64,000 bases of DNA from Jackrogersella multiformis (taxonomy: Eukaryota; Ascomycota; Sordariomycetes; Xylariales; Hypoxylaceae). The first letter of the stretch is position 1; the number at the start of each line of letters is the position of its first letter. The stretch lies in NCBI GenBank assembly GCA_902806575.1, contig CADCXD010000002.1:1736001-1800000 (forward strand), written 5' to 3'. Positions 46,526 through 59,814 of the stretch are shown here, piece by piece. A program made the position numbers and the translations under genes. The notes under the pieces are model-generated. The model did not search any database. It saw only the letters and a program-made list of their open reading frames with translations, and was not told where the DNA came from.

Positions 46526-49500
46526 TTAACTGCTTCCCTTCGCGGATGCGGCCGCGGCATCCGGAACAACCTTCGCGAGAGCGGGCGAGGCTGCCGTAGA
46601 TGGCGGCGACGCGGGATTCTCCGAGTCCATGTTGGCAAGTAGACTAGTCCAGGTTAGCAATTTTTTCCGAGGCTACGGCGCGAAGGAAAAGAAGAAAGGA
46701 AACTTACCCGAACGAGTTTGTGCTGCTCTGCGCTTCCCTAACCGGAGGGGTTCCGGTCCTCGAAGAGGCGCCGGAGTCTTCAGGTCCTCTGCTGAGCGAG
46801 CCGCCGGGGCCCAAGCGACGACCGCTGTTGCTACGAGAGTTGAGCATCGACATGGGTCCTAACGTGAGGTTGGAGCTCGAGGTGCGGTTCGCACCACCCT
46901 TCAGACGACGCAGGTCGTCCATGCCGACCTGGTTCTGGGCTTGCTGCGCGTAGCCCGAAAAGTTCCTAGCGTCGCCGCGGCCCATGTGCGAGCGTCCGGG
47001 ACCGCCTCCGCCGCCTCTCTGGGTGGTTCGGGCGGCCTCGGCGGCCTTCTGCGCAGCCTGGGCCTCGGCCTCGGCGCGGACTTCCTCGAGGGTCTTCGGC
47101 CCCTTGTTGGTCTCCTTGGAGATCCAGTGGGCCCTCCTCAGGTCCAGGACGTCCATGAGCATGAACCTCAGACGGCTGGGCAGCTCGGGCAGGTCGGCCA
47201 TGCCTTGGATCCTGCCGAAGTAGGCGTCCATCATGACTCGGCCCTTGTCGGTGGCGTCCAGGTTGCCTCCGATGGTTCGGAGCAGCTTGGAGAGAGATTC
47301 GATCTCGGCCTCGTCGGGGACGCCGGAGTAGTCGACCAGCTTGCGGACGCACTCGTGCATGATGCGCTCCGTGAGCATGCTGAGCTTGTACAGCTCGCCG
47401 ATGAACTGGACCAGGCCTAGGCCGCGACGCTTGATGGTCGCGGCGACGTAGTATTCTTCGGACAGCATCGTAGCCTCGCGCGCCTTCTTCTCCTCCTCCT
47501 GCTCCTTGGAGTCCTCGGCGGGGGCGCCCTTCCAGCCTCGCTCGAATTCTTCCTGGCATCGGTTGAGGAGGTATTTGCGGAATAGTGCGCCGCCGCTGAC
47601 GACCTGCCCGGTCTTGTTGTCCTTTATGCTCTCGTCGCGGATCTCCGGGCTCATCATCTCCAGCATCCGCTTGCAGAACTTCGCGTACATGGAGGCCCAG
47701 TGCGCTTCGTCCGTGGCTTTCTCGAAGGTGAGCTGGATGACCTGGCGGAGGGTCCTGCCGTCGGTCTCGTCCTTGGACTGCGCCGCGATCTGGAGGATCT
47801 GGTCCGAGATCTTGTCGAACTTCTCGGGCGTCATCTTGTTCAGGGCGGCCTTCACCTTGCGCTGCACCATGGACGGGTCGAGGAGGGCCGGCTGGCCGAC
47901 GGAGGGGCCAGCCGGCGGACCCTTAGCGGTGAGGCTAATCGGCTTCCAGCCGGACGCCGAGGTGTTAAGAGCTTCTATCTTCAGTCCCGCAGTGAGCGGC
48001 ATAGTCTTGGCCGCCTGGGCTTCCACCTTGGCGCTGAAGGTATTCTGCTTGCTGGCGTTCCGACGGCTTCCCTGCCGCGGAGAGTGCGGCATGCTCATGT
48101 TGGAGCTGGACGGCGTCCGGGCCATCTGGCTGCCGCCGGGGAACACGCCGCCGGGCCGCTGGAAGCTGGCTATGGGGTTAATAGGGGGGCGCGGCTTGCT
48201 GTCGTTGCTCATCTCGAACCGCTGCGAAGAGGTGGTACCGGGCGGTAACGTTCTTCCGATAGCCTGGCTGAAGTTGCCGAAGCCGACGACGCCGGGGACG
48301 CCTGTCCTAGAGTTCTGCCGGTTGGAGACGCCGCCGGGCGTCCGGACAGAAGCGGAGCGTCCACCTTCGCTGTCGCCGATGAGGGTCTTCACCTGCTGGT
48401 GGAAGTCGAGAGAAGGCTGCTCCGTGAACACCTTTTGGAACTGAAGCAGGAAGGCGGAGTCGTACTGGAACGAGGTGCCTTTCTTAGCGACGGCGGCGTT
48501 CAGGGCCGGGTTGGGCGACTGGATCCCCGGGGGGTACAGGTCCGCCCTGATGGAGCTGGAGCCTAGGAGCCTAGCCGTCTTGAGGGATTGCAGCGCGGCG
48601 CTGGGCTGGGGAGGCTCGACCGAGTTGGTCTTGAGGGGCGCGAGGTTGAGAGCGGCCGGCTTGGTGCGTCCTCCTTGGGCAGGCTTAGCACCGGCGCCGG
48701 GGAGGGGCTTGTCGCCGAGAGACAGGGTAGCTAGCTTCGCGGCGGCTTCGACCGTCGACGGGGCGTCTGTCTTTTCCATCTGCTTCTCGGCCGGCTGCTT
48801 GATAAGATCCTTGACGGACGGCTTCGTGCTCTCCTGGGCTCGCTTGCGCTCCTTCTCTTCTTCTAGCCGTTCCATCTCCGCCTCGGCCTCGCGGAGCTTA
48901 CGATCGTTCTCGGTGGCGTTTGCTAATCGCGACGCCTCCTCGGCCTTCTTCTTGACGGCCCTTTCGGCCTCTAGCTTCACGCGGCGCTCTTCCTCTTCCT
49001 TCTCGCGCTTCGCGTCTTGCTCTTCCATCTCGCGGATGATGCGCTCCAGCTCGTCTTCAGGATCCGCCGCGGCTGCAGGGGCCTCCTCTTTCTTCAGAGC
49101 CGCCGCCGCCGCCGCCGCCTCCCGTTCGGCCTTTTCTTTCTCCTCGGCCTCTTGGCGCGCCTTTGCCTCCTCGGCTTCTTTGGCTTCTTCCTGCGCCTTC
49201 TGTTCCGCCTTCTGTTCCGCCTTCTGTTCCGCCTTCAGTCGTTCCTCCTCCTTGGCCTTCTCGGCGGCGGCGGCCTTGGCGGCTTCTTCCTCTCTGGCCT
49301 TGTCCGCGCTGGCGGCCTGCTTCATCTTCTCCTTGAACTCGTTTCTGACTTCCTCGGCCGTCTTCGAATTGCTCACGCTGTCGGCTCGCGAATGCGCGGG
49401 CGTGGCAGGCTTCGGTGTTGTCGCTTTCGGGGGAGGCGTGGGAGTGGAAGCGATGACCGGCGGCGTCTTCGACTGCTGACTGCTCGGCGCGGGCGAGGCC

Positions 49501-51339
49501 GGGATCTTTAGGCTGCTGACGTCCACCGTCTCTCCCGCCGCGTTCTTGATCTTGATGGCCATGTTCTTCTTAGGCGGACGGTTGAACTGAGGGGATGCCA
49601 CCACGGCGGGCTTCATCTGCGCCGGCTGGGGCTGCGGAGTGCCCTGGGCGACCACCGGCGCCTGGCTCTGGCCGGTGCTCGACGCGGGCCGGTGCTCGGT
49701 CGATACCTGTGAAGAGTTGCGGGACATCGGCTGTCCGCCTGGGGCGTTGTAAGGGCCGGTGTACGGCTGCTGGAACGCGGGCACGGGAGACTGGCCCTGG
49801 TTCATCATGGGATATACCGGATACCCGGGCACGTGCATGCCTGGCCGCATGTTGGGGTCAAACTGCTGTTGGTAGTATCCCTGCTGAGTGTTGATTAGCA
49901 ACCGGTCAAAATTGCCGCTCTCTGGCGACAGATCTATGCGTCCAGGAGAGTTTGGCGGGAGCGAGGAAACGATAGGAAAAGATTGCTGCAAAGAGACGAT
50001 CGGAGAGCCCGTGACGCGCGGTGCCTCCATCCTGTCGAACGGGACGGAACCGCGGCGCCGAGGACCGTCCGAGACGAATCGCTGATCCGGACGCTTACTA
50101 TAGCGTCGAGGCTTCTGACTGAAGCCCTGCTGCTCGTCGTCGAGAGAGTCGGTCCGCCGGTGGGGGTTCGAGAACTTCTCGGCCTCGCGGCGGTTTCCTT
50201 TTCTCTTTCCAACTTTGAGGTACGCACGATCATTACTAGAGGGGATGAGGGGGGGCAGGGTGCTTTACTTGTGGTACCTGTTGTGGTCCTAGGGGCGGAG
50301 GACCGTAGTAGAACTGCGGCATGCCGGAGGGAGGCATGTTCGGGGGGTGGTGTGGCATCGCCGGCGGGAGCGCCGGGCTTCGGTTGTGCGGTGGCGGGGT
50401 GCCGTACTGCTGCTGGCGAGGGTTCGGGAAGCTGGGAGCCATGCCGCCTCGTCCCGCGTTCTGGGGCGCTCGGTTGTAGTGGTTAGGGGGGAATCCCATG
50501 GTCTGGCCGAAGGAGTTGTTAGAAAACCCTCGACCGCGGCCGGCCGACTGGAAGTTGCCTCGACCCATGTGGGGCGGTCCCTGGTTGCTCATGTCGCTGA
50601 CGTTCGACCCTCTCCTCATGTGAGGCGAGTGCTGTGACGCCAGGGAGCCGGGGTCCTGCGACATCGAGGCCGTTCGCATGTGGGAGCGCTGCGAGGTCAG
50701 GTTAGCATCGTGTTCGTGGCTGCCGTGCACGCGGCGGACCGCGTCGTCGTTACTCACATCGCTGTCGCCGCCGAAGCTGCCAAAAGTCATACCCTGCTGG
50801 GCGGTCCCGGAGGGAGGTCGTCCGCCGCTGGCTGAGGGCTGCGGGATGGGAGAGGGGGAAGTTTGAGGCGAAGTTACGCGCGGGTTGCTGTCCGGGATAG
50901 GGATGGGGGCCGGTCCAGCCTGGGGGGAGCTGTGAGAAGCAGCGGGCGAATCTTGATATCCGAATTGAATGTTCGCCTTGCTACCTGCGGTACCACCGTT
51001 AGTCGAGTAGCTGTTAGGGCCGTTCGCGCTCATGGTAACCGAACTCTTTCGGCTGTGATCAACTACTCCGTTGACGCTCGAAGTGCCGTGTGCTACGGGA
51101 GGAACGTTTGGGAGAGCTGGCATTACGCTCGGGCGGCCGTTCATAGGCGAGATAGAAGAGGATTTACCATGGCTTGGTGCGGAGGCGGACGAACCAGTAG
51201 CAACAACCGGGGGGTTCGAGCCGGTGGCGACCACCGGCGTCGTAGACTTCTTCGCTGCACCGGCGGCAGAAGCGTATGACGGTACCGAGGCGGCCGTGTT
51301 GCTGTTCGACGCCGGGGTGTTAGAATGAGGCGAAGTCAT
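46526..51339 (-). CDS. TIF4631: Translation initiation factor eIF4G
   Basis: Provisional complement(join(46526..46643, 46708..50204, 50269..51339)), 1561 aa. eIF4G bridges eIF4E, eIF4A and eIF3/PABP in cap-dependent initiation. Exon 1 (start ATG at 51339, MTSPHSNTPAS) is Ser/Pro/Gly-rich with RGRG and MGRG stretches. Exon 2 has a long Glu/Lys/Ala coiled segment with a triple AEQK repeat (49199-49233), the eIF4E-binding motif YDSAFLL (about residue 938), and the MIF4G HEAT domain (about 1135-1380; VQRKVKAALNKMTPEKFDKI to FMLMDVLDLRRAHW). An RGGGGGPGRS stretch follows. The last intron (46644-46707; GTAAGT, GCTAAC) removes an immediate stop and adds a 39-residue tail ending AAASAKGSS. The first intron is uncertain: donor CAA/GTAAAG at 50268 is clear, but the acceptor could be at 50205 or, with a better branch site, at 49886. 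Confidence 0.9.
49199..49233 (-). repeat. Three tandem 12-bp repeats inside eIF4G coding sequence
   Basis: TTCTGTTCCGCC on the plus strand is repeated three times, encoding AEQK units in the coiled segment of eIF4G. Copy number may vary between strains. Confidence 0.85.
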
Positions 51340-52915
51340 AAGTGAGAATCTGTCGAAGCTACTAGAGCTGGGATCTGTTTGGTAGATGGAGATTGTTTTT
51401 TTGGTACTCGTTGTCTGCGTCGTAGATCGGAAGTCTTTCTTTCGCTGCGTAGATACCGGAAAGAAAGAGATGCAGATCGCGAAAGCAGGCGGTAGGGGAG
51501 GTAAATCGAATATCAAATCCGAGGTGAAGACTGCGATCGACTTCAGAAGTGAATGAGGATCTCGGTTTGGCGAGACGGATTTCCTTCAATTAAATTAAGT
51601 TAGGCTGTTCAGTCGTCGCCTTTTTTCCTTTTCTTCCCAGCTGAGAGGAACAAAAACACAAGCGTCGGATATCGAAGCTTGGACCTGTTCGTTAAACGTG
51701 ATAGAAAGGTAAGGGCGAACCGGGTATCGATCAGCAGAAGGATGGAAAGAAAAAAAAAGAGCGTAAGTCGCAAACAAACGAAGTAGGCCGGAGATCCTAG
51801 AGTGGAATGTCTAAGGATGACAGACGACGGGGGAAGTCGTCAGAAACGGAGATAGACTCGACGGTGAGGTTCTTTACGGGCACGGGCGCGCGCGCAGAGA
51901 CTCCTATCGAATTTAATTTATCTCGTCGCAGAGAGGTATTAATTGAGTGGAGAGATGTATTCCCTGTAAAGAAATGCAGAGAATACACAAAAAAAATAAC
52001 CGTCCTCGATGTTATGACAAGGAGGGAAAAAATAAACAACCTTCAGAAGGAGATGTCTTCCTAGGTTGCGTGGTTGATCTATGATCAAAAAGGTGGTGGT
52101 GTAGGAGAGTAGAAAAAAAATTATGATGGGAAATTTTTTGAGAAGGGGAAATATGGCTTGGGTTTGCGACTGGGTGCGGCCCTCTCACACCACCAAGAAT
52201 ACACGCACTGGGCTTCACTAATTATTATTACTAGGTACTTTCCTTAGGTACCTCTTAACACCTGCACCCACCTACCGAGCTAGCTAACGGCACAATGAAC
52301 ACCCTTGGAGGTACGTACTTCCTAAGTTCACCAACCTGAGGCTGGTCCACTTTTTAAAAATTATTTAGGTTCGATTTCGTACCATGACATATAAAATACA
52401 ATGAGTCGGTACTTACGCCACAGAACTTATGCTTTCTACCTTAGTGCCTCTTCCTTATGTACATACGTGGATCATTAAGTTTTTAAAGTGCCATTTTTTT
52501 TAAGTGCCATTCCTTATGTAAACTCTAAGCAAATCGTGGAAGCGCAGTTTCCCTATCTTCGCTGCTTCGTTCTGAATTTATGAACTCACGTCTCACCCCC
52601 TAACAACCTGCCTGCCTGCTTACCTTGAGTAGCAAATCGTTTGACAATCCCACTGTCGCAGTTGCCTAGGTGCTCATTACTTACCTAGGTGTCCACCGGT
52701 ATTTAAATCAAATTAAAACTAAATAACTTACCTACAAGTACCTAGGTAATATACCAAATTAACAATAGCTACGTCTTGTTTGTGCTTACCGCTTCTTGTT
52801 GTTACCGTTCCAAAGTCATAAGTTTCGCCTCCCTCCCAAGTACCTACCTTATTAATAAATAATTTTATACTTCCAAGGTTGTTTGTGGCCGACTAAGTTA
52901 TGTCACCTAAAGACA

Positions 52916-52943
52916 TATGTACCTACCTACCTAGGTACCTAAT
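52916..52943. repeat. ACCTAGGT / GGTACC motif cluster
   Basis: GTACCTACCTACCTAGGTAC palindromic run in the AT-rich gap. Similar clusters are at 53146-53177 and 54585-54640. Confidence 0.7.
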
Positions 52944-55162
52944 GAATGTGGGCAACTTGCCCTCGCCCTCGCTCCGCTCCCACACCAATCCGCAGATAGG
53001 CATTTAGTTAATAAGACTCCCCGCGTTCTAAAATATCGCGTGTAAGTGCTACCTTGTCTCCTAAATCCGAACAAAGTCTCGGCAAGATATTGACGATAGT
53101 TACCTATTTATGCCATGATTGTTTGCATGCCTTAGTTGCCTCTTATCTACCTAGGTACCTAGGTATGTACGTACCTATCTCCCTTAAGATTATTATTTTA
53201 TGACAAATCCACGGGATGCTGAGATAGCTACCGGTGGTAGAATAAAAGGCAGCAACCGATATAATACCAAGGTATTTATCTTATTCGTTTACTCGTTCTT
53301 GTCGACTTTAATTAGGTACTTAGGTGTATTAATATGCACAATAACCAGCTCTCTCTTTTTAGCTCTATTATTCGCAAAATTTAAGTCGTTCTTATCTCCA
53401 AAAACGCTGCTTGCTATGACACTTTCTTAAACTTATGGTCTGACTTTATACTGTAATGCCACCACCTGATGATACGCTAGCGATCTTTGTACACGGTTAC
53501 AAAACGGAACAATGGAATCCATCCCATCTAAGAAACCTGATCTTAGCCCGAGCCTAGAATAGCACTTAACTTTTCCATACCCAGTAAACCGAGAAGAATG
53601 GGTTTGTTAATTGTATAATGTAAACTGCATTAATATTCCCTCATTTGTTTATAGGCTCGTTGTTGTATTTTGAAAAATTTATCGTAACAATTTTTATTGG
53701 AAGTGGGAGCTGTTTAGCTTAGGTACTTATGTACCTAGGTATGTAACAAAACCTACTGGTGTAACATATAATTAACGTCACTTCTTTAAGACATAGGCAT
53801 TATTTAGTTTTGTCGTACATTCCACCCGTTGACGCGTCTTATGCACTCGGCGGGTTCTCCCATCTCGGATTAACACCCAAGTAGCTAGATGAGCACTGCG
53901 GTTAAACGGATTAATTCTCTCAATCCTCAAATCTAAGTTTGAGGATATATACCAGTGTAGGTTTCTTAAAAAAGAGAAGGAGCCTTGGAAATTATAAAAA
54001 GAAAGAGACATGAGTTAATTAGGTACTTAAAGTACTTAGGAACCTAGGTAGGTGTGGTTGAAAGTCATAGTGGCAAAAATGCCGACTTGAAAATTCCACT
54101 CAAGAAAACAGCTAGAACAACGAAGAGGAAAAATCAAACCAGAGTCATTTCTGCTTTACGATTTACTGCCTTCCACAACGCTTTGGTGTGTATGGGATAA
54201 ACATGCATATGTATTATATGCAACATGCGTGCATAATGCCTAAGGATAAGTTATGTTAACTACCTACTCAGGTAGGTAGGTAGGCTTGGCTCACGATGAA
54301 CTCATACCTCGATGACGCATATTCGAAGCACCTAGGTACGTGTAGTATAGTATAGACCAAAGAATGGCTCGATGATCCGAATGAAGGAATAAATTATGTA
54401 TGAAAGCCTACCTATACATATGTACATAAATGAAAATGATGAAAATGTGCATGGTGTGACTATGAGCTGTCGATAGTCTTGTCATTGCCCCGGCCCTAGT
54501 GTAACGGGTCGGAATCCTTCTAGAATATTAAATACAGCGCCACACGATCCATACCTGCGCAGCTACGTATCTATCTACTTACCTATGTAGCTGCCTAGGT
54601 ACCTACCCACTACTATGTACCTAGGTAGTAGCCTATGTACCCAGGACCTAAGGGATGGATATCTATAAATTGGAGTGCCCAGAGCGCAACGTTTTCCATT
54701 CGAAAAGAAGGAAACCTCGTTAGGCGATTTGTTTATGTACCTACCTAGGTACCCTTACTAACGTAGAATATCTCGTTAAACGGAATTAGGCATAGCTACA
54801 GGTAGGCAGTCTTAATATTTGTCTTGGTGATAAAGGAAGCCCAACGGCTGCCGGTGCCCATGTGCTTAGGATCTGCTGCGGTGAGATTGGCGGAACCAGA
54901 GCCACGGCGAGGCCCCCGGTTACAGCCCTAACCGGTCGAATGGCACAGGGCTAGCATTCGCCTGTCATTGGTACAATATCTCAGCACGGTGGAGTGGATG
55001 CGTCTAGTTTTTAAATCTTCGTGCCCATCTAATTTAGATAGCTCGCGAACTTGCACACAGAGATATTCTAGCGAGAAATACAAAAATGAAAAGCAAAAAT
55101 CAGACAGCAGCCTTAAGGTCAATCTCGAGTTGCTATACACACGTTAGATACGATTTATGTGC

Positions 55163-55199
55163 TTATAGCATAGTCTTATAGCATAGTTTTATAGCATAG
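55163..55199 (+). repeat. Three tandem copies of TTATAGCATAG
   Basis: Units are separated by 1-3 T/C bases. They lie about 240 bp past the stop of the Aquarius-like gene. Confidence 0.75.
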
Positions 55200-55434
55200 A
55201 GTCAGGGGGCCAGGGAACAAGAGACGTAATAATATCTATGCTGCTCAGATCTGCCTCTATGTTGTAAATGTAACTTTTTGTTCGCGATCCTCTTCGTCAT
55301 TGTACAAGGGCCTAATTCCTCATGATCCGTGCTCAAGTCCCCAATAGCACCCTATACATACAAACAGGCACGTTGACGTCATATCGCGCTATAATATAGT
55401 CGCGATTCCATGTGGCTAGACGGCTCTTCTTGAA

Positions 55435-58400
55435 CTAAGCCTCGCTAGCTTCGATTCCGTCGCTGGGGACGACATCCTCGCCGGCTTCCTCGTCACTCAC
55501 GTCGACGTAGCCAACTTCGTCATCCTCGGCGATGGGTCTTAAAGTCTGCTCGACGGGCTCTGTCGTCTCCGGCAAGCTACGCTCCGCACGCAACTGCTTA
55601 AGTTTAGTATCCGTCATCTGGTAGACAAACTGACCCAGATGCTCGACGCCTTCCATCGTCGCTTCGTTGGGTACGCCGGTCCCGTCTTCTTCCGCTTGGG
55701 TACGCTCCGAAGGCCACATCTCGCCGGTCGCGAGAGTAAGCTTGTCCGGTCGCTGAAGCAGCAGCTCGAAGGCGGGGCGCAGCTCGTAGCACGCCTCGAA
55801 GACTTCCCTCCGCCCGAGGATGTATAACCCTAACCGAGCACGAGAGAGCGCTACCGTCAGACGACGGATGTCTCGGAGATAGCCGACCCTCGACGTTCGT
55901 GTGAGCGAGAGGATGATATCTATCCGTGGTTAGACCCGACTACTCCTAAGCGGCAAGAAGAGAAGATACTCACAATCGTTCTGCTCGCCTTGATACTTGT
56001 CGACAGTCGTCACTATCTTAGGCAGGCCGAATATAGCATTCTTCGCACACCGGTGGGATAATACGTCCTTGATGAGGGCCCGCTGGCCGGCGTAGGTGGC
56101 GAGGATGCTGATCTTCGACGCGGGGTATCCTAGAAGCCGCATGTACTGGTATATGGCGACAGCGTATTCCGCCTCGCCCAGGTTCTGGATGAAATGCGGT
56201 GTCGGCTCCACTTCTCCGCGGCCCTTGTAGTCGGGGACGTTGATGAACTGATAATCGTATTTGAACCCGGCGTTGGCGGTCTGGAACTCCCTCAGGCTTT
56301 CGACGTGCGGGAGGTTGCCGAGGTTGGGATATCTCCACTGGTACAGCGCGGCGATGGACGGACGGGCGCGGCCTTGCTGGTCGAGGGTGGTGACCGGTAT
56401 TCCCAGGCGCACAAATCGGGAGAAGAGGGACTGCTCGAGGTTGGCGTAGTGCCTGAAGGCGAGGCTCTGTATGACGGGGGAGTTCTGGTAGTGATCGCCA
56501 CAGAGGACGACCCTCTGCAGTGCCATCTGGCCGTTTTCGGGCTTCTGCATAGCCAAGGGGATAAAGCTCTCGACTTCGGTGATCTGCGCCGCCTCTTCCA
56601 TGACGACGTTGTCATAGTGGAAGCCGAGGGACGCGATCTCGGTACGGCGCATCGCGGCGTGCGTCGACGTCATGGCGATTATGCGAGCTTCGTTTGTCAG
56701 GAGGTAGTTAGCCTTGTCTCGGTCTCGCCGGAGGATCTCGAACGGCAGAACGTCTTCCAGCTCGGAGAAGATTTTCGACACGTGATGGTAGCAGCCGTTG
56801 GCTATGTCGAGGACAGCTCCCCGTTCGCTCCCCGGAGGGAACAGGGGCTGAGGGGCGTCGGAGAAATAGTTGTGGAAGGGGAATGCTTCGATGATGTCGG
56901 CCGCCGAAGAACCGTCCGCCTTGGCCGTCTCAGTGAACTTGGCCCAGGCCGGTTGGACGTAGACGGAATTGAAATATCCCGCCGTCTCGGCGGAGTTTCC
57001 GTGCGCGCCGGGAGCGTCCATGCTGGCTGATAATCGATTGACCTCCTGCAGGTAACGATCTCTTATCTCGAGGAACGACTCTACTCGTCCGTGTTTGCTG
57101 AAGCTTCCGTCGGTGTCGAGCTCTTCCTCTCCGTGGCCCAGGCGAAGAAGATGCCGCTCGTCGATGTCCAGCGCGACGATCTTCGCGAAGAGCTGGTTCA
57201 GCGCCTGGTTCGAATGCGCGATAAGCAGCGTGCGCTGTTCGGGAAAGTTGTGATATATGTTATTGATGATCTGCGTCGCCACGTCCGTCTTGCCGGTACC
57301 GGGCGGGCCGACGATGACGGTAAGTCCGGGTTGGGTGCCGGAGGTTATAGCATCGATCTGAGCCGGCGTGAAGCGGACGCTGTTTAACCTCGGGGCGTCG
57401 ACGGGATACGGCCCGGCGTTGGGCGGCTTGTATGTAGAGACCTTGTACGTCTCAACCTCGGCATTCAGGGCGGGCTCCGCATCTCTTCTTCGCTTCTTAG
57501 AAAGCTTGATCGTTTTCTCTTCTAGAGGCTTGTCCACCGACTCTAGCATGTAAGGGGGGCCGAAGCTCTCGGTCACCTCGTCTCCCGGCTCGATCGTCTT
57601 TCCGGGTAGGCTCGCGACGAGGTGCTGCCAGTCCAGGAAGGTATCCCTGAAGTCGAGCTTCCCGACCCGGTTCGGCAGATGCTTGTACGTGGCGCCGGCG
57701 GGGTCTCCGTAGCCGAGGAAGTTCTCGTGCAGCCACGACGCGAGGGGGACCTCGGAGAGGCAGAGGCTACGGACGGACTCCAGCACCGGTTTGAAGTTAT
57801 TCTCCCTGCCGCTTCGTCGGATGACTAGATTTATCCGTTCGTATACGTCCGGCTTGCCTCTGGAGGTTCGATCCGCGTCTTCCTTATAGGTCTTCGGGTC
57901 TAGTCTGAGCTGTATCCTTCTTGTCGGGGATCGGTTATGGCCATTGAAGTAAGCCGTGGGGTCTCTGATCGATTTCCCCTTGTCGTCCATGACCTGGGCA
58001 ACCTCGGCGCTCCGCACGGAGATCAAGCCTAGCCTCTGGGCTTCGGAGATTGCGTGGGCGCCTCCGTTCGAGATAGCTTTAGATGCGGAGGCATCTACCG
58101 CGACGAGAAACACGACGTCGTCTGGGCGTAACGAATCCCATTCTCGTCGGATGTTGTCGGCAAGTCGGCGTACGTCGAGCGAAATCTCGGCCTTGACCGC
58201 GGACGGCTTGTCGTCGCCGACAAGCGCGGGCATGACCTCCAAGATGGACGGGCGAGATATCGGTAGCGCCATCCTCGAGAACCCGGCGAATGTTGTCTCC
58301 CCCGGGCGCTTCGACTCCGGTCGCAGCCGCCTCAGCGCGTCACCGATGTCTTTTCTGATGCCGTAGAAGGACTCGCACCGGTAAAGGACCAGAGCTCTCC

Positions 58401-59814
58401 AGAGGAAATCACCGACCGACAGGTACTGTAGTTTGAGTTTGGGAAGCGCGAGAGGTGTCGACCCGTCGTAGTTGTCTGTTCTCAACAGACCTTGATCGAA
58501 AAGACTATCCTCCGTAGGAAGAATGCTTGTATCTCGAGCTACTTCTTGGAACGTCCGGCGCTTCTCGTACGTGGACAGGAGAACCTCCGTCAAGAACATC
58601 CGGCCGATGGGAATGTTGACCGACTCTGGATATTCGGTTCTAAGCTCGAGCAAAGTTGCGAGCCTTCTAGTCTCTTCGTCTGTTAGAGCCTCTAGGAGAT
58701 TCTCGAGCTCGCCTCTCTTGTCTATGGACCCGTAGTTGGACAATGCCAACACCGTTAATTTATCCTTGAAATATCGCAGCGCTACCCGTTGGAGTTGCGC
58801 GAGCTCGGCACAATGCCTGTCGTACGCCTCCGCGAGGCTATGCTGGGCCCCCGTCTGGTCGTCGATGCTAAAGTGCACGTAGTGGCTCAGCAGGGAGCAC
58901 TGGTCACGAAGCAGGCTGTTGTCTTCGTCGTTAAACATCGGGGAGAGTCGTAAAGCCGGCAAGATGTGTAGGTCTTGCAGCAAGGTGTTGACGTATCGCC
59001 TCGTCGGGAGCTGGCTCAGTAAGTCCGAGACGAACTCGACGAATCGTTCGCAATAGAGCACATGCTCCTCCTTCCTCTTCTCGCTATAGAGCAAGCGTAG
59101 AAAGTCCAGCGTCAAGGTGTAGAGCCAGGCTCTCTCGAACCGCAACCGAGCCTGAGTCGAGTCGTCTGCCGAATCGTATCGCTTGCCCGCCGCCTTCCAG
59201 GCTTTTCTGAGCTGGGGGCTTTGGCCCAGCCTGGTCTCTCGTTTCGACTCGGTCGAAAGATTATGCCAGATACCGACGGAGACCAGCGGGGCGCACTCTT
59301 TGCGCACGCTCGCCCAGTCGAGGCTCTGGAAAGCATATATGATAAAGCAGAGGAGGTGGGTCCGTATCGTCAGAGAAAGCGTCTGGTCGAGGCTCATGGA
59401 TAGGATGCGAGTAAACAAGCTCGAGAACTCAGCGGGACGATCTTCAAAGATGCTCCACGTCTCGAGTCTTTCTCTCGCTTTGACGTTCGTGATCAGGGCT
59501 ACTAGAAGGACGTGGAAGTTGGAGGAGTCTTCGGAGTAGCCAGGCCAGAGATAGCTTTCGAGGGTCTGCAGTCCTTCGAGGACGAGTAACGACTTGTAGG
59601 GAAAGCCATCCTTCTCCAGCACGTCCCATATGTCACGCTTCAGCACGTCATTCTTGACCTTGACTCTCGTGTTCCGCCTGGTCGTCTTCAGCCAATGCTG
59701 CCTCGCGAGCTGGGAGAACTCGCTCTCGCCCTCCAGGTCAGCGATGGTCGGTCGCGGTTGGGCGTTGCGCGACTTCGACTTTACATCGCTTTTAAGCCTC
59801 TTCGCGGTCGGCAT
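55435..59814 (-). CDS. cwf11: Intron-binding spliceosomal helicase, Aquarius/Cwf11 (IBP160)
   Basis: Predicted complement(join(55435..55919, 55974..59814)), 1441 aa (human Aquarius is about 1485). It is a superfamily 1 RNA helicase that binds introns upstream of the branch site in the activated spliceosome. The N-terminal two-thirds is the armadillo-like and beta-barrel region (HWLKTTRRNTRVKVKNDVL; KRPGETTFAGFSRMALPISR; LLVLEGLQTLESYLWPGYSE). The helicase core has P-loop IVGPPGTGKTDVATQI (about residue 838), Walker B-like DNVVMEEAAQITEVES (about 1071), VVLCGDHYQNSPVIQ (about 1105), LDQQGRARPSIAALY (about 1143) and VDKYQGEQNDYIILSLTRT (about 1276). The last motif is made only by splicing the 54-bp intron (GTGAGT, TCTAAC, GGATAG). 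VALSRARLGLYILGRREVF follows in exon 2. The C-terminal tail is acidic. The gene is divergent from THOC1. Confidence 0.95.

Larger units (their letters stand above)
51340..55434. other. eIF4G 5' leader and 3-4 kb AT-rich gap without genes
   Basis: The first few hundred bases are probably the eIF4G 5' UTR and promoter; the open frame continues to 51516 but that part looks like leader. The remainder is strongly AT-rich with stops in all frames. ACCTAGGT clusters lie at about 52918-52942, 53148-53180, 54585-54640 and 54735-54755. A small open frame at 53200-53430 would encode a hydrophobic 76-residue peptide, not supported as a gene. A threefold TTATAGCATAG repeat is at 55163-55199. Confidence 0.55.

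Noticed and set aside
48475..49479. 334-residue open frame antisense to eIF4G
   Set aside because: It is the complement of the Glu/Lys/Ala coiled segment and reads as poly-Ser/Ala/Phe; not a protein pattern.
51340..51516. Upstream extension of eIF4G to an earlier Met
   Set aside because: The added peptide is hydrophobic and then Thr/Ser-rich, unlike eIF4G; more likely 5' UTR.
53200..53430. 76-residue hydrophobic open frame in the AT-rich gap
   Set aside because: AT-rich sequence readily gives Phe/Leu/Ile-rich frames; no other coding signal.
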